DNA of 64,000 bases, from NCBI GenBank assembly GCA_006226495.1, contig SBGU01000016.1:1-64000 (forward strand). The letters are read 5' to 3'. The position numbers and the translations under genes were made by a program. This DNA comes from Alphaproteobacteria bacterium. Lineage in GTDB: Bacteria > Pseudomonadota > Alphaproteobacteria > Sphingomonadales > Kordiimonadaceae. Below the pieces are notes generated by a model that worked only from the letters and a program-made list of their open reading frames with translations, searched no databases and was not told the origin of the DNA. This document shows positions 44,707 through 53,369 of the stretch, piece by piece. Numbering within the stretch: the stretch's first letter is position 1; the number at the start of each line of letters is the position of its first letter.

Positions 44707-45357
44707 TCAACGTTGGTTTAACACCAGCCATGGCCGCCAGAGCGCAAGCCATGTGAGCGCGACCAGCCAGCCGCCGACGATGTCGCTGGGCCAGTGTACA
44801 CCCAGGAACACGCGGCTGACGCCGACAGCCACAAAGATAAGCGACGCCAACAGGTAAATGCCGCGCCGCCATTCGGGCCGGAGCTCGGACAGGAACAGCG
44901 CGATGGTCAGGTAGACAATGGCCGACCGGGTGGCATGGCCGCTCGGGAAACTGAGGCTGGTTTCATGCATCAGATGCTCGACCACATCGGGCCGCGCCCG
45001 GTGGAACAGTGCCTTCAAAAGTGCTACGAGCGCAAGGCCAAGCCCGACCGACAGGAAATAGGCCAGCGCCCTGCCCGTGCCCGCCCTGCGCCACACGGCC
45101 GCAACCAGCAAGAGCGACAGGCCGACCAGCGCCACGGTGCCACCCATATGGGTGATGCCCAGCCCAAGCGAAACCAGCCATTTTGGGCCCACGGTCACCG
45201 ACAGGTCGCCGTCAGTCCGGAACAGCAACAGCCCCGCCGTGTCGAAATCCAGCAACTGGCCGGTGTTGGCAAGCCAGGCCCAGATAGCGAAGGCAGCCAA
45301 CAGGCCAAAGACAAGCCGCAGGCGCGCAGCGCCATATTTTTCTGCAATCATGCTCAT
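44707..45357 (-). CDS. PAP2-family membrane phosphatase
   Basis: This 216-aa inner-membrane protein has about six membrane segments and the three phosphatase motifs: KALFHRARPD, SFPSGHATRSA and SRVFLGVHWPSDIVGG. It would dephosphorylate phosphatidate, phosphatidylglycerophosphate or undecaprenyl pyrophosphate on the periplasmic face. AGGGAGA precedes the ATG at 45357. It is followed upstream by a glycerophosphodiesterase gene on the same strand, hinting at lipid turnover. Confidence 0.88.
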   Translation of the reverse strand: MSMIAEKYGAARLRLVFGLLAAFAIWAWLANTGQLLDFDTAGLLLFRTDGDLSVTVGPKWLVSLGLGITHMGGTVALVGLSLLLVAAVWRRAGTGRALAYFLSVGLGLALVALLKALFHRARPDVVEHLMHETSLSFPSGHATRSAIVYLTIALFLSELRPEWRRGIYLLASLIFVAVGVSRVFLGVHWPSDIVGGWLVALTWLALWRPWLVLNQR

Positions 45358-45392
45358 GATGTCGGGTCTCCCTGGTTGGGCTGGACTTTATT

Positions 45393-46364
45393 TTATTGAG
45401 ATTGGGCTTTGGCGGCGGACCGCTGCAGCACGAAAAAATACAGGTTCGGGTTCAGTATCTGGCGCTGCACCGCCCAGAAACGGTCGGTCGCGATAACGTC
45501 GGCCCCCATGCCCAAGATGGCGAGATAACGGCTGTCGTCGCCCGACGCCAGGATCTGGTTGTCGATCGACTGCGGGCTGTCGCCCAGGGTGCCGACGATG
45601 GCGCGCCAGCCGTTTGCGTGCAGCAGGCCATAGAATGCGGGGTCCTGCAGGCGTGTACCGGTCCAGGCGATGATACGGTCGGGTGCGATACCACTGGCTT
45701 TGACCGCCGCTACCTCGTCGGCGTTCCGCATGGTGACTGTCAGCATCATCTCAGGCGCGGCGGCATAGAATTCCCTTGCTTGATCAAGCGTGTAGGAAAT
45801 GCCGGCGACATAATCCATGGCCCCCGCCCTGCGTACGGCATCTGCCACACGGGCAAAATCAGTGCCCTTCTTGATATCCAGGGTCAGGATCGCCCTGCCT
45901 TTTGCCCATTTGAGCGCGTCCTCGAGGGTCGGGATATGATAGGGCGTCACCGCGCCTTCCGAATCCTTGAGCTGGACATCCTTGATGTCATTCCAGGACA
46001 TTTCGGCCAATGTGCCGCTGCCGGTTGTAGTGCGATCAAGCGTGTCGTCATGCATCAGCACCATGGTGCCGTCCGCCAGGGTGGCGATATCGATTTCCAT
46101 GAGACCAGGGCCGTAGCGCAGCGCATTTTCCATGGTTTCGATGGCGTTTTCCGGATAGCCGGGCACCGGCCCGCCACCCCTGTGGTGGCTGACCAGTGGC
46201 AGGCGCGTCGGTTGCCAGCGGAAAAAGGCCGGCAGGCCGCCTTCAGGGATGTGCAACTGATGGAAACTGTTGCGGTCGGCCGGCGGCGGCACCTGTTCGG
46301 CATGGACAAAGCCGCTGAGGGCAAAAAGCGCCAGCACCATCAGGTGCTTGATAAACCGAACCAT
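45393..46364 (-). CDS. Exported glycerophosphodiester phosphodiesterase
   Basis: This 323-aa protein has a signal peptide ending at FVHA before EQVP. The GDPD TIM-barrel motifs are present: HHRGGGPVPGYPENAIETMENAL, EIDIATLADGTMVLMHDDTLDRTTTG and TLDIKKG. It splits deacylated phospholipids into glycerol 3-phosphate and alcohol. AGAGGGG lies before the ATG. A 35-base gap to the PAP2 gene suggests one transcript. Confidence 0.88.
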   Translation of the reverse strand: MVRFIKHLMVLALFALSGFVHAEQVPPPADRNSFHQLHIPEGGLPAFFRWQPTRLPLVSHHRGGGPVPGYPENAIETMENALRYGPGLMEIDIATLADGTMVLMHDDTLDRTTTGSGTLAEMSWNDIKDVQLKDSEGAVTPYHIPTLEDALKWAKGRAILTLDIKKGTDFARVADAVRRAGAMDYVAGISYTLDQAREFYAAAPEMMLTVTMRNADEVAAVKASGIAPDRIIAWTGTRLQDPAFYGLLHANGWRAIVGTLGDSPQSIDNQILASGDDSRYLAILGMGADVIATDRFWAVQRQILNPNLYFFVLQRSAAKAQSQ

Positions 46365-46448
46365 GACATACCCCTCTGCGGAAACTTGACCTCGGGCATT
46401 TAAGCCACGATGCTGGCCGCAAATTCAACCGAATAATGGACCGGCCCG

Positions 46449-47267
46449 ATGACAAATGCCCACCGTATGGACGAGCTTCTCGCGATCATGAAGCAGTTGC
46501 GCAGCCCGGAAGACGGCTGCCCGTGGGATGTGGAACAGACATTCGAAACCATCGCGCCCTACACGATCGAAGAAGCGTTCGAGGTGGATGAAGCCATCCG
46601 GGCGGGTGACATGCCGGCCCTGAAGGACGAACTGGGCGACCTCCTGTTCCAGACCGTGTTCCATGCCCAGATGGCAGCCGAAGCCGGGCATTTCGATTTT
46701 GCCGATGTGGTTGCCAATGTCTGCGACAAGATGATCCGCCGGCACCCCCATGTGTTTGGCGATGCCAGCATCGAAGATGCCGACGCCCAGACAAGCGCCT
46801 GGGAAGCCCAGAAGGCGCGCGAGCGGGCCGCGAAAGCGAAAGCCGAAGGGCGGGTGCCATCGGCCCTTGATGGCGTGTCTTTAAGCCTGCCGGCGCTTCT
46901 GCGCGCCGTGAAGCTGCAGAAACGTGCGGCCCGGGTCGGGTTCGACTGGCCGGAAACCACGCAGGTACTGGACAAGATGCAGGAAGAAGCGACCGAACTG
47001 GTGGAGGAATATCAGGCCGGCACCGACCATGACCGCCTGACGGAAGAATTCGGCGACCTGCTGTTCGTGATGGCAAACCTGGGCCGCCACCTGAAGATCG
47101 ACCCCGAAGAAGCGCTTCGGGGCGCCAACGCCAAATTCACCCGCCGGTTCCAGCGTATCGAAAGCCTGCTGGCACAGGATGGCCGCAGCCCTGCCGAATC
47201 AAACCTCGAGGAAATGGATCAGCTCTGGGATCTGGCAAAGTTCGAGGAAAAAGCCGAAATGGCCTGA
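46449..47267 (+). CDS. mazG: Nucleoside triphosphate pyrophosphohydrolase MazG
   Basis: This 272-aa enzyme has two MazG domains. Signatures are GCPWDVEQTFETIAPYTIEEAFEVDEAI in the first and EEATELVEEYQAGTDHDRLTEEFGDLLFVMANLGRHL in the second, with the ExxE...D metal ligands. It hydrolyses NTPs to NMP and pyrophosphate, clearing abnormal nucleotides and modulating the (p)ppGpp response. Length matches E. coli MazG. It converges on hflX with a 21-base gap. Confidence 0.95.
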   Translation: MTNAHRMDELLAIMKQLRSPEDGCPWDVEQTFETIAPYTIEEAFEVDEAIRAGDMPALKDELGDLLFQTVFHAQMAAEAGHFDFADVVANVCDKMIRRHPHVFGDASIEDADAQTSAWEAQKARERAAKAKAEGRVPSALDGVSLSLPALLRAVKLQKRAARVGFDWPETTQVLDKMQEEATELVEEYQAGTDHDRLTEEFGDLLFVMANLGRHLKIDPEEALRGANAKFTRRFQRIESLLAQDGRSPAESNLEEMDQLWDLAKFEEKAEMA

Positions 47268-47288
47268 AGCAGGGCCATACCCTGCCCC

Positions 47289-48662
47289 TTAACGTCGATG
47301 CGAAAACTTCGCCCAGGCCACCGGGTCAACCGTGAAGCGGTACAGGATGCCCTCGTCCCCGGCCTCGCTTGACAGGATGCGCGCATTGGCATGCAGCCAG
47401 GATTGCGTGACACCATCCGCATAAGGCACGGTCAGTTCAATCGTCTGGTCCTGCTGGCTGAGCACCGTATCGATGGCGGACACCAGCCGGTCGCAACCGT
47501 CGCCGGTGAGGGCCGAAAGCGCGATCATGCGTTCCTGCCGGAGGTCGGTGTTCAGAAGCGCCGTGCGCGCCTCGTCGGACAACAGGTCGGCCTTGTTCAT
47601 GGCCTCGATCACCGGCGTGCCCTCGCCATCATGGGTCAATTCCACGCCCAGGTCCGCCAGCACCAGTTCCACATCCTGTTTCTGGATGTCGGTGTCATGG
47701 TGCGATGCGTCGCGTACATGCACGATGACATCCGCTTCCAGCACTTCCTCGAGGGTCGCGCGGAAGGCCGCCACCAGGGTCGTCGGCAGTTCCGAGATGA
47801 ACCCGACCGTATCCGACAGGATGATCTTCTTGCCGCTTGGCAACAAAACCGCCCGCATGGTGGGATCGAGGGTCGCAAACAGCATGTCCTCGGCCAGCAC
47901 TTCGGCACGGGTCAACTGGTTGAAAAGGGTCGATTTGCCGGCGTTCGTATAGCCCACCAGAGCCACAATCGGATACGGCGCCTTCTGGCGGCGCGCCCGG
48001 TGCAGGTTGCGCGTGCGGGTAACCTGCTCGAGCGAGCGTTTGATGCGGGTGATGCGGTCGGCGATGATCCGGCGGTCAGCCTCGATCTGGGTTTCACCCG
48101 GGCCGCCCATGAAACCGGAACCGCCGCGCTGGCGTTCAAGGTGGGTCCAGGACCGCACAAGCCGGCTTTTCTGGTATTCAAGGTGCGCCAGTTCGACCTG
48201 AAGCTCGCCTTCCTTGGTGCTGGCGCGCGCGCCGAAAATTTCGAGAATCAGGGCCGTGCGGTCGATCACCTTGGCCTTGGTCTCGCGTTCCAGGTTGCGC
48301 TGCTGGCCGGGGCTCAGTTCACAGTCGAACACAATAAGGTCGACATGTTCTTCCCTCACCCGCTCTTTCAGGTCGTCAAGCCGGCCCTCACCGATATAGG
48401 TTTTGGGGGTCAGCGACCTGAGCGGCACGATTTCGCCGCCCACAAGGTCGATATCAATGGCTTCCGCAAGGCCCATGGCTTCTTCAAGCCGGGCCTCGGG
48501 CGTGCGTTTCAGGAGGCCGCCTTCGCGGCCCCGCACATAAGGATGGACAACAAGAACCCGTTGCCGGGCCCCGTCATCCTGCAGGTATCCCAGTTCATCA
48601 GTCGACCAACCGGCACCATCCGGCCGGTCGGCCGCACGATCCTCGTCGGTCCGATCTGACAA
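47289..48662 (-). CDS. hflX: Ribosome-associated GTPase HflX
   Basis: This 457-aa protein has an N-terminal HflX domain, a coiled linker (GGSGFMGGPGETQIEADRR) and a Ras-like G domain with ALVGYTNAGKSTLFNQLT, DTVGFI and NKAD. It splits stalled ribosomes under stress. The start is TTG 48662, one base after the hfq stop, preceded by AGAAGG; this is an unusual but well-supported start. The hfq-hflX order is the same as in E. coli and other alphaproteobacteria. Confidence 0.94.
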   Translation of the reverse strand: MSDRTDEDRAADRPDGAGWSTDELGYLQDDGARQRVLVVHPYVRGREGGLLKRTPEARLEEAMGLAEAIDIDLVGGEIVPLRSLTPKTYIGEGRLDDLKERVREEHVDLIVFDCELSPGQQRNLERETKAKVIDRTALILEIFGARASTKEGELQVELAHLEYQKSRLVRSWTHLERQRGGSGFMGGPGETQIEADRRIIADRITRIKRSLEQVTRTRNLHRARRQKAPYPIVALVGYTNAGKSTLFNQLTRAEVLAEDMLFATLDPTMRAVLLPSGKKIILSDTVGFISELPTTLVAAFRATLEEVLEADVIVHVRDASHHDTDIQKQDVELVLADLGVELTHDGEGTPVIEAMNKADLLSDEARTALLNTDLRQERMIALSALTGDGCDRLVSAIDTVLSQQDQTIELTVPYADGVTQSWLHANARILSSEAGDEGILYRFTVDPVAWAKFSHRR

Positions 48663-48663
48663 A

Positions 48664-48909
48664 TTAGCCTTCTAGATCTTTTTCCGGTTCAAACAGTTGT
48701 ACCGGGCCTGACGGCATCACTGTGGAAATGGCATGCTTGTATACAAGCTGGGAATGCCCGTCACGGCGCAACAGTACGCAGAAGTTATCGAACCAGGTGA
48801 TAACGCCCTGCAGTTTAACACCATTGACTAAAAACACCGTTACCGGCGTTTTGGTTTTGCGAACGGCATTGAGAAAGACGTCCTGGAGGTTTTGATTTTT
48901 GTCTGACAT
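48664..48909 (-). CDS. hfq: RNA chaperone Hfq
   Basis: This 81-aa Sm-like protein has [41 protein letters not shown] (Sm1) and YKHAISTV (Sm2). It forms the hexamer that pairs small RNAs with messengers. Length is typical of alphaproteobacteria. The 168-base upstream spacer (48910-49077), which separates it from trkH, probably carries its promoter, including an A+T-rich tract at 48915-48945. Confidence 0.97.
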   Translation of the reverse strand: MSDKNQNLQDVFLNAVRKTKTPVTVFLVNGVKLQGVITWFDNFCVLLRRDGHSQLVYKHAISTVMPSGPVQLFEPEKDLEG

Positions 48910-49077
48910 GGACAGTCCGTTTTTTGCTTTTTTACATTATTGGTTGTAGGCCTCAACTGAGGCATTTGTGCGACCGAAATTGTTTGAGCGGCAAATTTGC
49001 CATCCCCCGTCACCGTCCCGGCACGCCTCACATATATGTCAGAGACATTGACCCTCGGTCAATATGCTTTACGGGCT

Positions 49078-50520
49078 TTATCCGCGCCAAAATGATCGCG
49101 CAAACAGGGCAATGACCACCGAAGCCTCGACCCGACCCACCAGCATGAGGGCGGACAGCAGCGCATAATCCACGTCCCTGAGGCCCGAAAAGCCGGTGAA
49201 ATGCGGGTCGGCGAGCCCGATCAGCGGCCCGGAAAGCGTCAGCGCCGTATAGCTCATGGACAGTGCCGTCTGGAAATGCACACCGAGGACCGCAAAAGCA
49301 ACCGCCCCGAACACCAGCACCAGCACAAAAGCCCCAAGGAGCAGCCAGACCGCTTCGATATCGCCCGCGGCCACCGGATCGCGGCCATATTTGATGCTGC
49401 GCACGCCGTGCGGATGCGCGAGACGCTCTACTTCCGATTTGCCCAGCGCATAGATCAGCATGATGCGCATGGTCTTCAGCCCGCCCCCCGTGCCCGCAAC
49501 GCCGCCGCCGATGCCGGCCAGGATCAGCATGATAATGCCCACCGGCAGCAGATTGTCCTGCCCGCGCTGGAAATCGGCTGGCAGCAGCCCGGTTCCGGAC
49601 AGGGCGGAAATCGCGCCAAAAAGGCTGTCCCAGACATGCGCACGCCCGCCAAGGCCGCCAAACAGCACCAGAAGCGCGGCACCAGCCAGGATGATGAACA
49701 GGATGGTCTGCTGTTCCGGGTCACGCCCGGCATCAAGCCGCAGGCGCCGTGTGCGCATGAACAGCATGTCCCAGTTGCAAATGGCCAGCACCATGAACAA
49801 GGCTGTCACCAGTTGCGGCCAGAAGCCGGCCACCACGGCATCGGTCCCCACACCGATGCCGCTGGTGCTGATGGTCGCCATCGACAGCACGGCCGCATCC
49901 AATAGCGGCATGTCAGACAACATGAGGAGTGCACAGCAAACCACTGTCATTGTTACATAAATTGGATATATGGTCTGCGCGACCGACTTCAGGCGCGGGT
50001 AACCAACCTCGCTGTCGCCATACGGCAGGGCCGAACGCCGCACCTGCAAACCACCACTGTTGAGCGCGGTCAATAGCGACAGGGTCACCGCAATGGCCAT
50101 GAAACCGCCAAACCAGGACGCCAGCGCGCGCCACAGGTGCAGGGACCGGAATTTTTCCATCGCCCCCTCGTAAGCGCTGGTGCCCGTGGTGGTGACCAGG
50201 GACATGCCGTCATAGAAGGCCGGCATGATGCCCTGCTCCGGGATCAGGAAAAAGAACGGCAGGCCCGCCATCAGCGCCAGGCTCATGCCGCCCAGGATCG
50301 GCAACAGCACGGTCAGGCGCCGCACGCGCACGGGTTCGGTCGAGCGAAAGCCGAAAAACAGGGAACCGCCGATCAGGGCCGCCAGCAGGCAGGACGCAAT
50401 GAGCGCGTCTGCCGCCGCCTGCTCGCCAAGCCCGATGGCTACCAGCAAGGCCGGCACCTGCAACGCCGCCAGGATCAGAATCCAGCAGCCGATCAGGTAA
50501 AAAAGCCGGCTTTGCCACAT
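49078..50520 (-). CDS. trkH: Trk potassium transporter, membrane subunit TrkH
   Basis: This 480-aa inner-membrane protein has about ten membrane segments and four pore-like repeats, including SLVTTTGTSAYEG, SMATISTSGIGVGTDAV, GALSALSGTGLL and SYTALTLSGPL. It conducts potassium with the TrkA regulatory subunit, whose gene ends 11 bases upstream. In alphaproteobacteria trkAH typically follows ntrYX, as here. Confidence 0.94.
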   Translation of the reverse strand: MWQSRLFYLIGCWILILAALQVPALLVAIGLGEQAAADALIASCLLAALIGGSLFFGFRSTEPVRVRRLTVLLPILGGMSLALMAGLPFFFLIPEQGIMPAFYDGMSLVTTTGTSAYEGAMEKFRSLHLWRALASWFGGFMAIAVTLSLLTALNSGGLQVRRSALPYGDSEVGYPRLKSVAQTIYPIYVTMTVVCCALLMLSDMPLLDAAVLSMATISTSGIGVGTDAVVAGFWPQLVTALFMVLAICNWDMLFMRTRRLRLDAGRDPEQQTILFIILAGAALLVLFGGLGGRAHVWDSLFGAISALSGTGLLPADFQRGQDNLLPVGIIMLILAGIGGGVAGTGGGLKTMRIMLIYALGKSEVERLAHPHGVRSIKYGRDPVAAGDIEAVWLLLGAFVLVLVFGAVAFAVLGVHFQTALSMSYTALTLSGPLIGLADPHFTGFSGLRDVDYALLSALMLVGRVEASVVIALFARSFWRG

Positions 50521-50531
50521 GGCTTGTCCGA

Positions 50532-51908
50532 TCAGAAAAGGTCGGCCTTGGCCGAGAATAGCTGTTCGATGCGTTTGACCGCATCCGACAGCGCCAGGAT
50601 CACCACCCGGTCACCGCTCAGGAGCATGGTATCGGAATGCGGCACAATGGCCTCGTCACCGCGCACCACCATGCCGAATTTGGCATCGCCATGCAGCCTC
50701 AGGGCACCGACGGTGCGGCCCGCCACTTCCGATCCTTCCAGAACTTCGGCCTCGATAATCTCGGCCTTGCCTTCGAAGATGCTGTACAGATCGCGGATAC
50801 GGCCGCGGCGGATATGGCGCACAATCGACGAAACCGTGGTTTCCCGCGGGTCCAGCGCCACATCGATGCCAAGCGAACCCACAAGCCCGCCATAGATCGG
50901 GTTGTTCATGAGCGTGATGGCACGCGGGCAGCCCTGCTGTTTCGCCAAAAGCGACGACAGGATATTGACCTCGTCATCATCGGCCACCGACACAACGGTA
51001 TCGGCCTGTGCCACATTGGCTTCCAGCAGGATTTCGCGGTCAAGCGCGTCGCCGTTGATCACCACAGTGGTCTTCAGCTTTTCGGCGATGGCGGCCGCGC
51101 GGCGGGTATCCAGTTCAATGATCTTGATATTGGTGGCGCTGCCACTGCGTTCCAGTTGCTGTGCCAGGAACAGGCCGATGTTGCCGCCGCCCACGATCAC
51201 GATGCGCTGCGCCGCCTTTTCCTCGTGCCCGAACACCGCAAGCGTGCGTTCGGTGGTCGAGGTTTCAACGGCGATATAGATGGTATCGCCATTCTGCAAC
51301 TGGTCGTCCGCCTTGGGCACGAAGATGCGATTCTTGCGCACCACAGCCGCGACCACAGTCTGCAGGTTCGGGAACAGTTCGGTCAGTTGCCGAAGCGGCG
51401 TATCCAGGACCGGGCAGTTTTCATCGAGAGTCAGGCCCACCATGCGCACACGGCCATCGACAAACGGCACCATGTTGAAGGCACCCGGCACCTGCAAGCG
51501 GCGCTGCAGCGCCTGCGCGACCTCGAGTTCCGGCGAAATGATCACGTCGATCGGCAGGTTGTCGCGCGAAAACAGGTCGGCCCAGTTGGGCTTCAGGTAG
51601 GTCTGGTTCCGGATACGGGCGATCTTGGTCGGCACGCTGAACAGCGAATGGGCCACCTGGCAGGCAACCATATTCACCTCGTCCGACATGGTAACCGCGA
51701 TCAGGAGATCGGAATCCCCGGCCCCGGCCCGGTCCAGCATGGACGGGTCGGAGGCATGGCCGACAATGGCCTGCACATCCAGCGATTCACTGATCTTGCG
51801 GATCAGTTCGGGCGAGCGGTCGATGACAGTGACGTCATTCTGCTGGTCCGCGAGGTGCTTGGCGATATTGAAGCCAACCTGGCCCGCGCCGCAAACAATA
51901 ACTTTCAT
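50532..51908 (-). CDS. trkA: Trk system NAD-binding regulator TrkA
   Basis: This 458-aa cytosolic protein has two RCK repeats. Each begins with a Rossmann motif: VIVCGAGQVGFNIAKHL at residue 3 and IVIVGGGNIGLFLAQQL near 236. Each ends with a TrkA-C domain. It gates TrkH in response to nucleotides. It lies between ntrX and trkH on the same strand, 46 bases after the ntrX stop. Confidence 0.95.
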   Translation of the reverse strand: MKVIVCGAGQVGFNIAKHLADQQNDVTVIDRSPELIRKISESLDVQAIVGHASDPSMLDRAGAGDSDLLIAVTMSDEVNMVACQVAHSLFSVPTKIARIRNQTYLKPNWADLFSRDNLPIDVIISPELEVAQALQRRLQVPGAFNMVPFVDGRVRMVGLTLDENCPVLDTPLRQLTELFPNLQTVVAAVVRKNRIFVPKADDQLQNGDTIYIAVETSTTERTLAVFGHEEKAAQRIVIVGGGNIGLFLAQQLERSGSATNIKIIELDTRRAAAIAEKLKTTVVINGDALDREILLEANVAQADTVVSVADDDEVNILSSLLAKQQGCPRAITLMNNPIYGGLVGSLGIDVALDPRETTVSSIVRHIRRGRIRDLYSIFEGKAEIIEAEVLEGSEVAGRTVGALRLHGDAKFGMVVRGDEAIVPHSDTMLLSGDRVVILALSDAVKRIEQLFSAKADLF

Positions 51909-51954
51909 ATGCTGAACCCAATGCTTTCGTCAGGGCAGTCGCTGTCGCAACCGG

Positions 51955-53349
51955 TTATTCCGCCGCTTCGTCCAGCTTGCCGGACCCGGCAAGACCAAGC
52001 GACTTGAGTTTGCGGTGCAGCGCCGAGCGCTCCATGCCGATAAAGGCTGCAGTGCGCGAAATATTGCCGCTGAACCGGTTGATCTGCACCTTCAGATATT
52101 CCCTTTCAAAGGCTTCCCGTGCCTCCCTGAGAGGCGTGGTCATAATGGCGCTGTCCCCGCCCGAGTGCAACAGGTCGCTCGAACCGCTGCGAATTTCCTG
52201 CGGCAGGTGCTCGGCCCTGATCTCGCCATTCATCTCGTCCGAGCTCATGATCACCACACGTTCCATGATGTTCTTGAGCTGGCGCACATTGCCCGGCCAG
52301 TCATAGGCCTGCAGGGCGGCGATGGTATCTTCGGCCATGCGCAGGCGCGCCCGTCCCGTCGCTTCCGCGAGCGCATCCAGGAAATATTGCGCCAGCACGG
52401 GGATATCCTCGCGCCGTTCCGCGAGCGACGCCATGGTCAGCGGCACCACATTCAGCCGGTGATACAGGTCTTCGCGGAACCGGCCCTCGGCGATTTCGTT
52501 GCGCAGGTTCTTGCTGGTGGCCGAAATCACCCGCACATCCACCTTCACACCGGTGTTGCCGCCAACACGTTCGAACGCCTGCTCGGTCAAAACCCGCAAT
52601 ATCTTGGCCTGGGTCGGCAATGGCATGTCGGCCACTTCGTCAATGAACAGGGTGCCGCCGTGCGCGCGTTCAAAAAGCCCGGTTTTCACCACGCCGCCGT
52701 TTTGTTCGACCCCAAACAGTTCCTGTTCCATGCGGTGCGGCTCCATCGAGGCCGCGCTGACCACGATAAAATTGCCATTGGCCCGGTGCGAGCGCGCATG
52801 GATCTGCCGCCCCGCCACTTCCTTGCCGGACCCCGACGGGCCATGGATCAGCACACGGCTGTTGGTGGCCGCAACCTTTTCGATATTCTGCCTCAGGCTG
52901 TTGATCGCCGGCGAACGCCCGGTGATATCGACCGTATAGGCAGACCGGCGCTTCAACTCCTCGTTTTCCCGGCGCAGGCGCTCGGCTTCGGTTGCACGGC
53001 GCACAGTCAACAAGAGGTGGTCGGCCTCGAACGGCTTTTCGATAAAGTCGTAGGCGCCCTTCTTGATGGCCGCGACCGCAGTTTCAATGTTGCCATGGCC
53101 GCTGATCACCACCACCGGCAGGTCGCGGTGGCGGGATTTCACCAGTTCCAGAATCTCGAGGCCATCGAGCTTGCTGCCCTGGAGCCAGATATCCAGCACC
53201 ATCAGGGACGGCAGTCGCGCTTCGATTTCGGCGAGTCCGCTGTCGCTGTCATGGGCGGTGCGTGTGGCATAACCCTCGTCCTCAAGGATGCCCGCCACCA
53301 GCTCACGAATGTCGGCTTCGTCATCGATAATCAGAATATCCAGCGCCAT
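51955..53349 (-). CDS. ntrX: Nitrogen response regulator NtrX
   Basis: This 464-aa regulator has a receiver domain (DDEADIREL, phospho-Asp in MVLDIWLQG), an AAA+ domain with GPSGSGKEVAGRQIH and a C-terminal Fis-type helix-turn-helix (ISRTAAFIGMERSALHRKLKSLGL). The sigma-54 contact loop GAFTGA is absent; the site reads EQNGGVVKTG, as described for other alphaproteobacterial NtrX proteins. It probably works without sigma-54 activation. Its partner kinase NtrY is encoded 20 bases upstream. Confidence 0.94.
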   Translation of the reverse strand: MALDILIIDDEADIRELVAGILEDEGYATRTAHDSDSGLAEIEARLPSLMVLDIWLQGSKLDGLEILELVKSRHRDLPVVVISGHGNIETAVAAIKKGAYDFIEKPFEADHLLLTVRRATEAERLRRENEELKRRSAYTVDITGRSPAINSLRQNIEKVAATNSRVLIHGPSGSGKEVAGRQIHARSHRANGNFIVVSAASMEPHRMEQELFGVEQNGGVVKTGLFERAHGGTLFIDEVADMPLPTQAKILRVLTEQAFERVGGNTGVKVDVRVISATSKNLRNEIAEGRFREDLYHRLNVVPLTMASLAERREDIPVLAQYFLDALAEATGRARLRMAEDTIAALQAYDWPGNVRQLKNIMERVVIMSSDEMNGEIRAEHLPQEIRSGSSDLLHSGGDSAIMTTPLREAREAFEREYLKVQINRFSGNISRTAAFIGMERSALHRKLKSLGLAGSGKLDEAAE

Positions 53350-53369
53350 GGTCGGCAGTCTCCTCTATT

